Shown here piece by piece: positions 1 to 7,918 of a DNA stretch of 64,000 nt. A program made the translations under genes and the position numbers. The notes under the pieces were generated by a model. That model did no database searches and was not told the origin of the DNA. It was given only the letters and a program-made list of their open reading frames with translations. Each line of letters opens with the position of its first letter. Within the stretch, counting starts at the first letter, position 1. Where the stretch lies: assembly GCA_016787415.1 (NCBI GenBank), contig JAEUUT010000092.1, positions 21,470 to 85,469 on the forward strand, written 5' to 3'. This stretch comes from Saprospiraceae bacterium (GTDB lineage Bacteria > Bacteroidota > Bacteroidia > Chitinophagales > Saprospiraceae).

Positions 1-562
1 TGTACAGTTTATTGCCTGCTTCCATGCGGCGTTCTACTCCGATGTCGCGGTCGTGCAATTTATCCTGCTGGATATTGAGTGCCGTTTCAAAAGCGGAGCA
101 GGCATCCAGTACGCGCTGAATAATATTTTCATTTACGCCCACATCTGCCAGAAAGTCAATCTGTTGTCGTGCTACGCGGGCTACCCTTCTTCCACAGAAA
201 AGTAATTGAGGTGCGCTCATGTCGCCGAGTTTGGCAGTGCCAAATTTGCGGTAGCGCCCGCTGCGGTCGTGGTATTTCATGGCTACACGCGTCATCAACG
301 ATCGGATGGCCGTTTTGAGTTTTTCCGCAGCAAAGTCCTTTTTTTCGGTGGTAATCATCTGCTCCCCCACGAGTTCATCGTCGCCGGGGAGCGCCTGAAA
401 CTGTTCGCAGAGCGACTGGAATGTTTTAAGTCGTTCTACGCCATAGCCATAGTGTTTGAAAAATTCAAGGTCGCGATGGGCTGCACGAATGGCTTCCATG
501 CAGGAAACATACAAATCTGCTTCCGAGATATTATATGCGCGGTGGCCGGCCTGTTTTTTCAT
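1..562 (-). CDS. Unrecognised helical protein, C-terminus outside window
   Basis: An open frame runs leftward from an ATG at 560-562 off the window edge, giving about 187 residues without a stop. The start reads MKKQAGHRAYNISEADLYVSC. The protein is rich in Arg, Lys, Glu and Ala and looks all-helical, with no signal peptide or membrane segment, so it is probably cytoplasmic. I do not recognise a family. This reading is preferred to the opposite-strand frame at 206-607 because it is longer, has balanced protein composition and starts next to an AT-rich promoter-like region. It is transcribed divergently from the outer-membrane protein gene at 866. No function is proposed. Confidence 0.65.
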   Translation of the reverse strand, partial: MKKQAGHRAYNISEADLYVSCMEAIRAAHRDLEFFKHYGYGVERLKTFQSLCEQFQALPGDDELVGEQMITTEKKDFAAEKLKTAIRSLMTRVAMKYHDRSGRYRKFGTAKLGDMSAPQLLFCGRRVARVARQQIDFLADVGVNENIIQRVLDACSAFETALNIQQDKLHDRDIGVERRMEAGNKLY

Positions 563-865
563 AAAACTTATTGTTTTGGTGCAATTTGCTGTCTAATAAC
601 TGTTTAAATATCGACAGCAAATGAATAAAACTGCGACAAATGTAATTTCTTTTACTTTTTAAACAAATACTTTGATACAAGAAATTTTTAGATTGTCTTC
701 AAGTCAACAATCTAACAACGGAATGTTTCTTTTTGAACTCCATAACTCGAAGTGTTAGCGCCGGGTTAAATGTTGCCCAAAAAGCAACGCTCCAGTACGA
801 AATTTCATCGGCACGGCGTTTTCAGCCACATCAGTACAATCGCTCACAAAAACTTTCTGATTCGT
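563..865. other. Divergent intergenic region with one small inverted repeat
   Basis: About 300 AT-rich bases separate two divergent genes. No convincing gene is seen. The frame continues upstream of 866 to an ATG at 770, but that extension encodes a basic sequence unlike a signal peptide and is rejected as coding. The region carries a 9-bp perfect inverted repeat (688-696 and 707-715, TTAGATTGT with a 10-base spacer), which could be an operator or a hairpin. The promoters of both flanking genes should lie here, but no clear TAnnTTTG box was placed. Confidence 0.45.
688..715. promoter_or_regulatory. 9-bp inverted repeat, possible operator or hairpin
   Basis: TTAGATTGT at 688-696 is exactly complementary to 707-715, with a 10-base loop. 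It lies between the divergent gene starts at 562 and 866. The stem is AT-rich and not followed by a T-run, so a binding site is as likely as a terminator. Confidence 0.3.
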
Positions 866-1495
866 ATGAAAAACATAGTTCCGGTCGCTATTCTCTTATT
901 TTTCGGCCACATAGCACAGTCTCAATCTTTCTTTGGCCTGGGTTTCAAAGGAGGCATCAACACACAAGTCAATAAACCCAGCGATATTGTCATCCCCGGT
1001 GAAAATGGCAACACCAGTTTCGGGGTCGAGGATTTCAAATTCGGCACTCAGTTTGGCGGCTACGTCCGTATCGGTAACACCATCTCCATTCAACCAGAAG
1101 TACTGTTCAATTCCAACAAAACGGATTACCGCATCGGCCAGAGCAGCGTTGGCGAGGTGATCAAAAATGAAAAGTACAATTACCTGGATATGCCCATTCT
1201 GCTGGGTATCAAACTCGGCCCGATTCGTGCGCAGGCAGGCCCTGTAGGCCATTATTTTCTGAACAGCACCTCAGAACTGACAGATGTCAACGGTTATGAA
1301 GCCCGTTTCAAGCAATTCACATGGGGCTGGCAGGCTGGCCTTACACTGGGCACAGGCCGTATTTCGGCCGACTTGCGTTATGAAGGCAACTTCAATAACC
1401 AGGGCGATCACATCACGTTCTTTGGCGATCAATACCACTTCGACAATACGCCTGGTCGTTTGATTGTCGGCCTGAATATTGCGTTGATCAAATAA
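866..1495 (+). CDS. Outer-membrane beta-barrel protein (porin/PorT-like family)
   Basis: A 209-residue protein begins with a signal peptide (MKNIVPVAILLFFGHIAQSQS) and continues into alternating hydrophobic strands typical of the small Bacteroidota barrels: a GLGFKGGINTQ entry, a FGGYVRIG strand, SIQPEVLFNSNK, and a closing IVGLNIALIK strand. Such proteins sit in the outer membrane; their substrates are mostly unknown. The start at 866 was chosen over the in-frame ATG at 770 because only 866 begins a signal peptide. The stop codon (1493-1495) overlaps the left arm of a perfect palindrome, and the gene converges on mlaD. Family assignment is by overall pattern, not a diagnostic motif. Confidence 0.8.
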   Translation: MKNIVPVAILLFFGHIAQSQSFFGLGFKGGINTQVNKPSDIVIPGENGNTSFGVEDFKFGTQFGGYVRIGNTISIQPEVLFNSNKTDYRIGQSSVGEVIKNEKYNYLDMPILLGIKLGPIRAQAGPVGHYFLNSTSELTDVNGYEARFKQFTWGWQAGLTLGTGRISADLRYEGNFNNQGDHITFFGDQYHFDNTPGRLIVGLNIALIK

Positions 1496-1652
1496 TTGCA
1501 ACACGGATTTCGCGGATAAAAAAGGGCGGATTGCGCGGATTGGATGGGTAAGTGAATGGCTTTGCTTGCAAAATGCGACAAAAACATTAATCTTTTACCC
1601 ATCCAATCCGCGCAATCCGCCCTTTTTTATCCGCGAAATCCGTGTTGCAATT
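1494..1652. repeat. Family-1 palindrome, perfect 58-bp arms
   Basis: Bases 1494-1551 are exactly complementary to 1595-1652 (58 of 58), around a 43-base spacer. The arms are built from words such as CGCGGATAAAAAAGGGCGGA and GCGCGGATTGGATGGG. The element fills the gap between two convergent genes: its left arm contains two bases of the stop codon of the barrel gene (1493-1495) and its right arm ends four bases before the stop of mlaD (1657-1659). It could act as a bidirectional terminator. The perfect identity of such long arms suggests recent origin or active homogenisation. It shares vocabulary with the tandem repeat at 15337-15477. Confidence 0.9.
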
Positions 1653-1656
1653 CGTG

Positions 1657-2661
1657 TTACAGTGTATCTCCCCTTGCCTCTGCCTTTCGCTTCTTTTTGA
1701 AATAGCGTCGCATAAGGAAATTGTCCTGCAAAGCCCGCAAATCTTCGTCCAGTTTTTGAGAGCCGCTTTCCAGGTTTTTCAACGTACCCTTGAGATGCGC
1801 AGCGGCTTGCTCGTCGTTGAGCAGCACCCCGGCAGGAGAAGTGCTGTTGCTCAGTTGGTCTGTTGCCTTGTCCAAATTGGAAGTAGTCGATTTTAGGTAG
1901 TCAGCGGCAGCCGTTGCGAGTACCATGGTTTGTTCGAGTTGCCGTACAGAGGCCTGAATGCTGGTGAACACTAACGTATCTGTTACCAGGTCATTCGCCA
2001 AGGAGCCTTCCCGATTCAATTTTTCTCCATACGTGGCGACAGAAGCCGTCAGTTTTTCGGCATGAACAGATGACCTTTGCAGTGCAGCCATGGTGGCGTC
2101 GAGGGTTCTGTAAAGCGATTCGTCCTGAATGATTTTCCCCAGCGACCCTTGCCCTGAGGCGATTTTTCCGCTAACTGCCTTAAAATCAGTGGTTATTTGC
2201 AGCAGATTTCTATTGTTATCCTGCAAGATGTTGAGCATTTCTTCTGTCGATACCTGTTTTTCAATACCGAGCGCATCGCCATCTTCCACGGGGTCTGCGG
2301 CTTGAGTGCCACCATAGATTACGATGATTTTATTCCCGATCAAGCCATCGGTACTTATTTTGGCTTTGGCGTCCTTTCGGATAAAATTTCTGGACTTTTC
2401 TTCCAGTCGCATTTGAACCAGTACACGGGAGTCGGCATAAAAACTTAGTTTTTTCACCGTACCAATTTTTACTCCGGAAAACCAGACGTTATTACCGGCT
2501 TGCAAACCATTTACATCGTCAAATACGGCTTGCACTTCCACTTTTCTGGAAAAAGTGCTGTGCAGGTTTCCAATGGTCAGAATGCCTCCCAGAAGGAAAA
2601 GGAGGCCTATGAATACGAAACTGCCGACGATGACGGCTCGTTTTTTTGATGTTGTTTGCAT
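1657..2661 (-). CDS. mlaD: MlaD/MCE-domain substrate-binding protein
   Basis: This is the MCE subunit of an Mla-type ABC transporter that moves phospholipid between inner and outer membrane. The 334-residue protein has one N-terminal membrane helix (about residues 8-30), then a single MCE domain (about 40-118) with the typical VFDDVNGLQAGNNVWFSGVKIG and DGLIGNKIIVIYGG stretches. A long helical C-terminal region (about 140-330) probably forms the hexameric tunnel or coiled coil. It follows the ATPase gene with only two bases between stop and start, so the three mla genes should be one transcript. Substrate direction cannot be judged from sequence. Confidence 0.92.
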   Translation of the reverse strand: MQTTSKKRAVIVGSFVFIGLLFLLGGILTIGNLHSTFSRKVEVQAVFDDVNGLQAGNNVWFSGVKIGTVKKLSFYADSRVLVQMRLEEKSRNFIRKDAKAKISTDGLIGNKIIVIYGGTQAADPVEDGDALGIEKQVSTEEMLNILQDNNRNLLQITTDFKAVSGKIASGQGSLGKIIQDESLYRTLDATMAALQRSSVHAEKLTASVATYGEKLNREGSLANDLVTDTLVFTSIQASVRQLEQTMVLATAAADYLKSTTSNLDKATDQLSNSTSPAGVLLNDEQAAAHLKGTLKNLESGSQKLDEDLRALQDNFLMRRYFKKKRKAEARGDTL

Positions 2662-2663
2662 GG

Positions 2664-3434
2664 TTATTGAATAAAATTGTAGTTATAAAATTTTTGTACT
2701 TCCGGGTCATCGGAAGCAAACACTTCTTTAAAGGAACCCGCTTTGGCTACTTTACCTTCAAAAAGCATCACGAGACGGTCGCCCGTGGCTTTGGCGCAGG
2801 CAAGATCGTGCGTGATGATGATGGCACTGGTGTTGTAACGTTCCTGCACTTCATTGATGAGGTTGTTGATTTCTACCGAAGTGACCGGATCGAGGCCGGC
2901 AGTAGGCTCATCGTACAGCATGATTTCCGGTTTCAGCATCAGGGTTCGGGCGATGCCGATGCGTTTGCGTTGTCCGCCGGAGAGTTCTGATGGCATTCGA
3001 TCTATCTTGTTTAGCAGTCCCACGGCATCGAGTGTTTCTTTTACGAGGTCGTCTAGCGCGGTTTTACTCATACCGGGCATATTTCTGCTAACTGGAAATT
3101 CCAGGTTTTCACGGATGCTCATGCTGTCATACAAAGCGCTGTTCTGGAAGGAAAACCCCAGTTTAAGCCGTAACATGCGCAATTCTTCTTCAGAGAGTTC
3201 ACTGACGTGGCGGCCCAGTACGTTTACCGTACCAGCATCCGGAGGAAGTAATCCCGCAATAATTTTGATCAACACAGACTTTCCAGTACCGGAACGCCCG
3301 AGTACTACTACGTTTTCACCTTTAAAAACATCGAGGTCGACGCCCTGCAGCACCTTGAGCGGGCCAAAGGATTTGTACAAGCCGCGAATGTCGATGACGC
3401 GCTGAGCGTAATCTATCTGATGTGCGTATGCCAT
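2664..3434 (-). CDS. mlaF: MlaF ABC-transporter ATPase
   Basis: ATP-binding subunit of the Mla lipid transporter, on the cytoplasmic face. In 256 residues all ABC motifs are visible: Walker A GRSGTGKS (46-53), Q-loop near SFQNSALYD (95-103), signature LSGGQRKRIG (151-160), Walker B IMLYDEP (171-177) with catalytic Glu176, and an H-loop in IIITHDLACA. The combination of ALYDSM after the Q-loop and DPVTS after Walker B is typical of MlaF. It lies between mlaE (11-base gap) and mlaD (2-base gap) in one leftward operon. Confidence 0.95.
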   Translation of the reverse strand: MAYAHQIDYAQRVIDIRGLYKSFGPLKVLQGVDLDVFKGENVVVLGRSGTGKSVLIKIIAGLLPPDAGTVNVLGRHVSELSEEELRMLRLKLGFSFQNSALYDSMSIRENLEFPVSRNMPGMSKTALDDLVKETLDAVGLLNKIDRMPSELSGGQRKRIGIARTLMLKPEIMLYDEPTAGLDPVTSVEINNLINEVQERYNTSAIIITHDLACAKATGDRLVMLFEGKVAKAGSFKEVFASDDPEVQKFYNYNFIQ

Positions 3435-3445
3435 AATACATGCAA

Positions 3446-4234
3446 TTATCGCAGCCAGTTGGAAACCTGGACGATGACGAGTTCTTCAATAAAAATGAGA
3501 AACATGGAAAGTACGACGGCTGTGTTGGCAGCCTTCCCTACTCCCTGGGTGCCATTAGAAGCATAAAAACCTTTGTAGCATCCTACGGCGCCAATGGTAA
3601 ATCCGAATGCAATCGCCTTGGTGAGTGAGGTACCAATGTCGAGAAAACCAATTTGTTCGAAAGCATCAGAAATGAATGTGATAAAACTGGTTTTTTCATT
3701 TTGGTAAATATTCAAAAACGATCCCATGAGTCCCACAAAAGCACAGTACATAGCCAGCACCGGAATCATAAGCGTACTGGCCACGACACGCGTTACAACC
3801 AGGAAATCGAATGGCCTGGCGCCTGATACTTCCATGGCGTCGATTTGTTCGGTTACTTTCATGGAGCCGAGTTCGGCGCCGATATTGGAACCTACCTTTC
3901 CAGCACAAATCAGTGCCGTTACCAGCGGCGCCAGGGCTCTAATCATGGCAATAGCGATGAGTGATGGGAGCCAGGACGTGGCCCCGAATGATACCAGTGA
4001 AGGGCGCGATTGTTTGGTAAAAACAATGCCAGTCACAAACCCGGTGAGTGTGATGAGCGGCAGCGACCTGTATCCTATTTCAAAACACTGGCGAATAATT
4101 TCGTGAAAATCAAAAGGCGGGCGTATGGCCTGCCGAAATAGTCGGCCCAAGAACCGGACAGCGTCATACAGGCCAAGTGTAAGTTCTTCCCATTGGGCGC
4201 CCAGGCCGGATTGTTGTGTGGTTTCGTTTGCCAA
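3446..4234 (-). CDS. mlaE: MlaE permease
   Basis: Membrane permease of the Mla transporter, first gene of the leftward mlaEFD operon. The frame is open back to an ATG at 4381, but residues upstream of 4234 look untranslated (Cys/Arg-rich, no family similarity). Starting at the TTG at 4232-4234 gives 262 residues, the usual MlaE size. Family hallmarks are present: LITLTGFVTGIVFTKQS, the AELGSMKVTEQIDAM loop that contacts the ATPase, and the C-terminal GAVGCYKGFYA. About five membrane helices are expected. A TATTTTTC box 15 bases upstream (4249-4256, minus strand) resembles the -7 element and favours the TTG start. The start call remains uncertain. Confidence 0.88.
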   Translation of the reverse strand: MANETTQQSGLGAQWEELTLGLYDAVRFLGRLFRQAIRPPFDFHEIIRQCFEIGYRSLPLITLTGFVTGIVFTKQSRPSLVSFGATSWLPSLIAIAMIRALAPLVTALICAGKVGSNIGAELGSMKVTEQIDAMEVSGARPFDFLVVTRVVASTLMIPVLAMYCAFVGLMGSFLNIYQNEKTSFITFISDAFEQIGFLDIGTSLTKAIAFGFTIGAVGCYKGFYASNGTQGVGKAANTAVVLSMFLIFIEELVIVQVSNWLR

Positions 4235-4395
4235 GGATATTCGTTTTTGAAAAATACACCTGCGAACAGCAGTATACAGGCAAACATCAAAACCTTGTGC
4301 CGGGGTAAATGCGCAACAATTGTAGAAAAAACGCCCCGAATGCCTTTTGGTAGATAAAAAGGCAAGGCTTGTGGTACGCATTACCTATGCTGTGC

Positions 4396-4403
4396 TACTT
4401 TAG
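4396..4403 (+). promoter_or_regulatory. -7-type promoter box for APC permease gene
   Basis: TACTTTAG followed by CGC fits the Bacteroidota -7 consensus TAnnTTTG with one mismatch, 28 bases before the ATG at 4432. The same extended core, GCTACYTTAGCGC, occurs before the giant gene at 16310. Confidence 0.4.
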
Positions 4404-4431
4404 CGCATTCGAACAAGACCAACCTGCTTTC

Positions 4432-5859
4432 ATGGAACAAAATCAAATTGAACAATCTACCCCGAAAGTTTCCCTCACCACCGCCACCTTCATCGTTTCG
4501 GGTAGCATGATCGGCTCCGGCATTTTTATTGTAAGCGCCGACATGAGCCGGGTGTTGGGTAGCCCATTTTTACTGATTTTGGCCTGGGCGCTGACAGGTA
4601 TCATGACCCTGTTGGCAGCGCTGTCGTACGGCGAACTGGCTGGTATGTTCCCCAAAAGCGGCGGGCAATACCAGTATTTGAAAGAATCCTATGGTCAGAT
4701 GGTGGCCTTTCTATTTGGCTGGGCCATGTTTGCGGTTATCCAAAGCGGCACAATTGCAGCTGTAGCCGTTGCGTTTGCCAAGTTTACGGGCGTTTTGGTG
4801 CCTACGCTTGGCCCTGACAATATCCTGGCCGACCTGGGTTTTGTGCGCATTTCCGCAGCACAACTACTGGCTATTGCTTCCCTGTTTGTGCTTACCTGGC
4901 TGAATACGCGCGGCCTGAAAACAGGGGCTCTTATCCAGAATGTGCTGACGACCCTCAAAGCCCTGGCATTGGGCCTGCTTATCATTTTAGGCCTGCTTGT
5001 TTTTAGAAATCCGGAAGTGGTAGCCCTTAATTTTGATAATTTTTTCATCAATATCAAATCCACCGAAACATGGGGATTGGTAGGGATCGGTTCGGCGCTG
5101 GGGGTTGCCATGGTGGGTTCGCTGTTCAGCAGCGATGCCTGGAACAACGTCACTTTTATTGCCGGTGAAATCGAAAACCCGAAGCGAAATGTACCCCTGG
5201 CACTGGCGTTTGGCGTCATTGGTGTAACGATATTGTACATGCTTGCCAACTTCGCTTACCTGTGTATTCTTCCATTCTGGGGAGATGCTTCCGGTGCCGA
5301 CGTACTCAGTAAAGGCATTCAACATGCTACCCAGGACCGTGTAGGTACGGCTGCGCTCACGGCCATGCTGGGTCTGGGCGGCGGTGTCATTATGGCCATC
5401 ATCATCATGATTTCAACCTTTGGATGCAACAACGGCCTGGTCTTGTCAGGCGCTCGTTTGTACCGCTCCATGGCAACGGACGGACTGTTTTTTGAAAAAA
5501 TGAAGGAACTCAACGCCAATGGCGTGCCCGGATTCGCATTATGGGTACAATTCATCTGGTGTTCGGTGTTGTGCCTCTCGGGAAAATACGGCGATCTGCT
5601 CGATTATGTTATGTTTGCTGTGATGCTGTTCTACATTCTCACAGTAGCCGGCATTTACATTCTACGGAAAAAACGCCCCGAACTGGAGCGCCCCTACAAG
5701 GCATTCGGATATCCGTATTTACCCATTCTCTACATGGTAATGGCAGCCTTGTTTACTGTCAACTTGCTGTTTACGAAGCCGCAGTTTACTATTCCGGGTT
5801 TGGTCATTGTGGGCCTGGGGTTTCCGCTGTATTTCTGGGCAAAAGGCAGAATCAAATAA
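4432..5859 (+). CDS. APC-family amino acid permease
   Basis: A 475-residue inner-membrane transporter with about 12 membrane helices. The first helix carries the APC substrate-binding signature GSMIGSGIFIVSADMS, and PKSGGQYQYLKESYG follows TM2, as in the LAT-like amino-acid transporter branch. SDAWNNVTFIAGEIENPKRN is the conserved TM6 loop of the family. The ATG at 4432 (MEQNQIEQ) was chosen over the in-frame ATG at 4369, since the extra residues are not conserved in style and the promoter box lies at 4396. It is divergent from mlaE, and only 12 bases separate it from the downstream lipoprotein gene. The specific amino acid is unknown. Confidence 0.9.
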   Translation: MEQNQIEQSTPKVSLTTATFIVSGSMIGSGIFIVSADMSRVLGSPFLLILAWALTGIMTLLAALSYGELAGMFPKSGGQYQYLKESYGQMVAFLFGWAMFAVIQSGTIAAVAVAFAKFTGVLVPTLGPDNILADLGFVRISAAQLLAIASLFVLTWLNTRGLKTGALIQNVLTTLKALALGLLIILGLLVFRNPEVVALNFDNFFINIKSTETWGLVGIGSALGVAMVGSLFSSDAWNNVTFIAGEIENPKRNVPLALAFGVIGVTILYMLANFAYLCILPFWGDASGADVLSKGIQHATQDRVGTAALTAMLGLGGGVIMAIIIMISTFGCNNGLVLSGARLYRSMATDGLFFEKMKELNANGVPGFALWVQFIWCSVLCLSGKYGDLLDYVMFAVMLFYILTVAGIYILRKKRPELERPYKAFGYPYLPILYMVMAALFTVNLLFTKPQFTIPGLVIVGLGFPLYFWAKGRIK

Positions 5860-5871
5860 ATTTCTAAACAC

Positions 5872-6558
5872 ATGGAACGCCATCTTATTCTTCTCTCTTT
5901 TGCACTGGCTACCCTGCTTGGCTGTGGTAAAACCCAGGAACCTCCACAACAGCCATCCCGGAAAATATTCTGGGAATTTACCGAAAGTCTGAACAATGCC
6001 GAGGCGCAAACCACCCAAACGGCGGACGGCAAACTGGTAATTACTTCCGGCCCGGAAACGGACTATTTTATTGAACCTGGCGCCCCACCCTATGAAAAAG
6101 CCAATGCACCGCTGCTGTTGAGAACGGTAGATAACACTCGGCCATTTACTTTTTCCTGCAAAACTATCCCGGTGCACCAGGTGAAATACGATGCAGGCAT
6201 GGCATTTCTTTATGTAAATGAAAAACAATGGCTGAAATTCGCCTTCGAGGCCGATGAAAGGCTGCACAAACGCCTGGTAACCGTAAAAACTCGAGATTTT
6301 TCGGACGATAACAACCACGACGCCGTAGATAGCAGCGCTGTGTACCTCAAAATATCTTCCGATACAAAAGTGGTCGGGTTTTACTATTCCCTGAATGGCG
6401 CGGAGTGGCAACTGGTGCGCGTATTCAAAAACGAATATCCGGCCATGCTGAAAATTGGCGTGGGCGCTCAGTCGCCTGCCGGGCAGGGCAACAAAGCCAC
6501 ATTTGAAGATTTTCGGTTTTCAGAGGAAAGTGTGAAGGATTTCAGGATGGGTATTTAG
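5872..6558 (+). CDS. DUF1349-like lipoprotein
   Basis: A 228-residue protein with a lipoprotein signal peptide (LATLLGC, Cys18), so probably membrane-anchored in the periplasm or on the surface. The body matches the concanavalin-like DUF1349 fold: FSCKTIPVHQVKYDAGMAFL, then NEKQWLKFAFE and LVTVKTRDFSDDNNHD, then FYYSLNGAEWQLVRVF. DUF1349 proteins are beta-sandwiches often thought to bind carbohydrate; the biochemical role is not established. It lies 12 bases after the APC permease gene and probably shares its transcript. It converges on the ion-channel gene, with two bases between stop codons. Confidence 0.78.
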   Translation: MERHLILLSFALATLLGCGKTQEPPQQPSRKIFWEFTESLNNAEAQTTQTADGKLVITSGPETDYFIEPGAPPYEKANAPLLLRTVDNTRPFTFSCKTIPVHQVKYDAGMAFLYVNEKQWLKFAFEADERLHKRLVTVKTRDFSDDNNHDAVDSSAVYLKISSDTKVVGFYYSLNGAEWQLVRVFKNEYPAMLKIGVGAQSPAGQGNKATFEDFRFSEESVKDFRMGI

Positions 6559-6560
6559 GT

Positions 6561-7505
6561 CTACCCTCCCAACAAGGCCATTCCAATCAACACCACATTT
6601 GCCAGTACATACAGCGAAAAAATAAACGCATACGAACGCCGGTCGAATTGACGCGAACGCTGCTCTTCCCCGTTTTTCCACATGCGCAGCGAAATGACAG
6701 AAAATACAATGCAGATCAGCAAAAACACATAGGTCAGGATATGCAGTTTATCAACCAGTGTGAATGTAGTGGATTGTGGTAAAATGGAATCCACGATGTA
6801 CTTGTTGCCTACGGCCGCGAATAGCCCGCCTACGGAAAGTCCAAACCGTGGGTCTACCTCGATGGGGTCGATAAAAAAGACCAGCGAGGAGATAAAAAAC
6901 GCCACGTACAATCCGGTAAACAGAGAGAAAAACAGTCCCCAACTTTTGCGCTTGATGGTCATGTCGAGCGAAGCATACGGATATTCGCTGCTGCCAGTGA
7001 GTGTAGGGTCGCCGTAGGTGGTGGGGTATTTTTTGACGCCGGTGCTGACGTGAAACGACTCTATCACCCAGTTCGACAATTTCACCTGTGCATCGTATCG
7101 CGTATTGGCTGTGTCTGCCACATATACGACGGCATTGATGTCGTAGTTACTGTCTTCCAGTTCGATACGCATCGTTTGCTCATCGAATGGAAAGCGACGA
7201 ATATCCCAGTCTTTTTTGATAACCGCATGCACCTTTTTGCTGGCCCAGCAGGTGCCGCCTTTGATTTCAAAAAAAGAAAGGCTGCTGTCGACCTCCTTGG
7301 CATTCGACACTTCGAGCGATTCCAGGGGCTTGAGCAACGAATCCTGGTAGTTGAACCACACCCAGAATTCGGTGGAAAAACTCTTTTCGCTCAGGTTGAT
7401 GTCGTACAGGTCGTTGATGTACGCACCAATTTTCACCGTATCGGCCTGGGCTTGCACCCACCCGAGGCTGCCAGCAAAAAGCAGGAGGGATAAAAGGTAT
7501 TTCAT
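6561..7505 (-). CDS. Pentameric ligand-gated ion channel homologue
   Basis: A 314-residue protein with the layout of bacterial Cys-loop receptor relatives such as GLIC. Residues 1-20 form a signal peptide. A beta-rich extracellular domain follows, with DTVKIGAYINDLYDI at the start, DIRRFPFDEQTMRIELEDSN (101-120), which is the DFxRYPFDxQ hallmark, and NWVIESFHVS (145-154). Four membrane helices follow: about 189-212, 222-242, 255-273 and 291-312. The Cys pair of the animal loop is absent, as in other prokaryotic members. The pore-lining second helix segment (SVGGLFAAVGNKYIVDSILP) is unusual and deserves modelling. Ligand and ion selectivity are unknown. A small gene lies 12 bases upstream. Confidence 0.85.
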   Translation of the reverse strand: MKYLLSLLLFAGSLGWVQAQADTVKIGAYINDLYDINLSEKSFSTEFWVWFNYQDSLLKPLESLEVSNAKEVDSSLSFFEIKGGTCWASKKVHAVIKKDWDIRRFPFDEQTMRIELEDSNYDINAVVYVADTANTRYDAQVKLSNWVIESFHVSTGVKKYPTTYGDPTLTGSSEYPYASLDMTIKRKSWGLFFSLFTGLYVAFFISSLVFFIDPIEVDPRFGLSVGGLFAAVGNKYIVDSILPQSTTFTLVDKLHILTYVFLLICIVFSVISLRMWKNGEEQRSRQFDRRSYAFIFSLYVLANVVLIGMALLGG

Positions 7506-7517
7506 ATGGAGGCGTGA

Positions 7518-7799
7518 TCAGGATTCATACTCGATAGTGGCTTCGCCATTGGCAATTCGAAGGCAGGCTTGTTTCCCTTCTGAACCATTGGGGTAAATAC
7601 GCTGATAAAAACGCACTTCCGTGCTGTCGTCCGACCATTTAATGTCGCCGGCATCATGGTCGCCGGGAGCATCGTACAACACGCGTTTGGTGTCGGCTTC
7701 TACCAGCGTTGGGCTGCACACCCACAGCGACATGCGCATTTCATTACAACTCAGGTAGAGGATGTATTTGCCATTTGGAGAGGGAAATTCTTCGCCCAT
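7518..7799 (-). CDS. Small unrecognised protein upstream of ion channel gene
   Basis: A 93-residue frame starts MGEEFPSPNGKYILYLSCNE. It is predicted soluble and beta-rich, with two Cys residues and an acidic centre (YDAPGDHDAGDIKWSDDS), and has no signal peptide. PNGKYILYLS and DIKWSDDSTEVRFYQR resemble single blades of WD40/TolB-type propellers, so it could be a small propeller fragment or an immunity-like protein. I do not recognise a family. It is co-directional with the channel gene and ends 12 bases before it, which suggests co-transcription. Confidence 0.6.
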   Translation of the reverse strand: MGEEFPSPNGKYILYLSCNEMRMSLWVCSPTLVEADTKRVLYDAPGDHDAGDIKWSDDSTEVRFYQRIYPNGSEGKQACLRIANGEATIEYES

Positions 7800-7828
7800 A
7801 TCAATAAATTTAATGATATTATATGTTC

Positions 7829-7910
7829 ACTCTACGCTTTGTGTCCTTTGTGCAATCCTTTGTGTCCTTCGTGTTTAAAAATTTTAACACAAGGACACAA
7901 AGCGTAGAGT
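7829..7910. repeat. Family-2 palindrome, shortened copy
   Basis: Bases 7829-7852 pair with 7888-7910 (one base missing on the right). The apex is a GTGTTT-AAAAATTTT-AACAC hairpin. The vocabulary is GTGTCCTTYGTG and GCAATCCTTTGTG. Compared with the copy at 10235-10338, the right arm lacks an internal block of about 21 bp (the TTGTGCAATCC module complement), so it looks like a deletion derivative. It lies eight bases beyond the stop of rsmD (7919-7921) and upstream of the small gene at 7799. Confidence 0.85.
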
Positions 7911-7918
7911 TGCCTGGA

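Noticed and set aside
206..607. 133-residue plus-strand frame at the window start
   Set aside because: The minus-strand frame from 562 is longer, runs off the edge and has better protein character.
770..865. N-terminal extension of the first barrel protein
   Set aside because: It is basic and would bury the signal peptide, so the start at 866 is preferred.
4075..4365. 96-residue hydrophobic frame overlapping the start of mlaE
   Set aside because: It overlaps the mlaE coding region in another frame and shows no family features.
5719..6411. 230-residue minus-strand frame over the permease end and lipoprotein
   Set aside because: Both plus-strand genes there have clear family motifs; the antisense frame has none.
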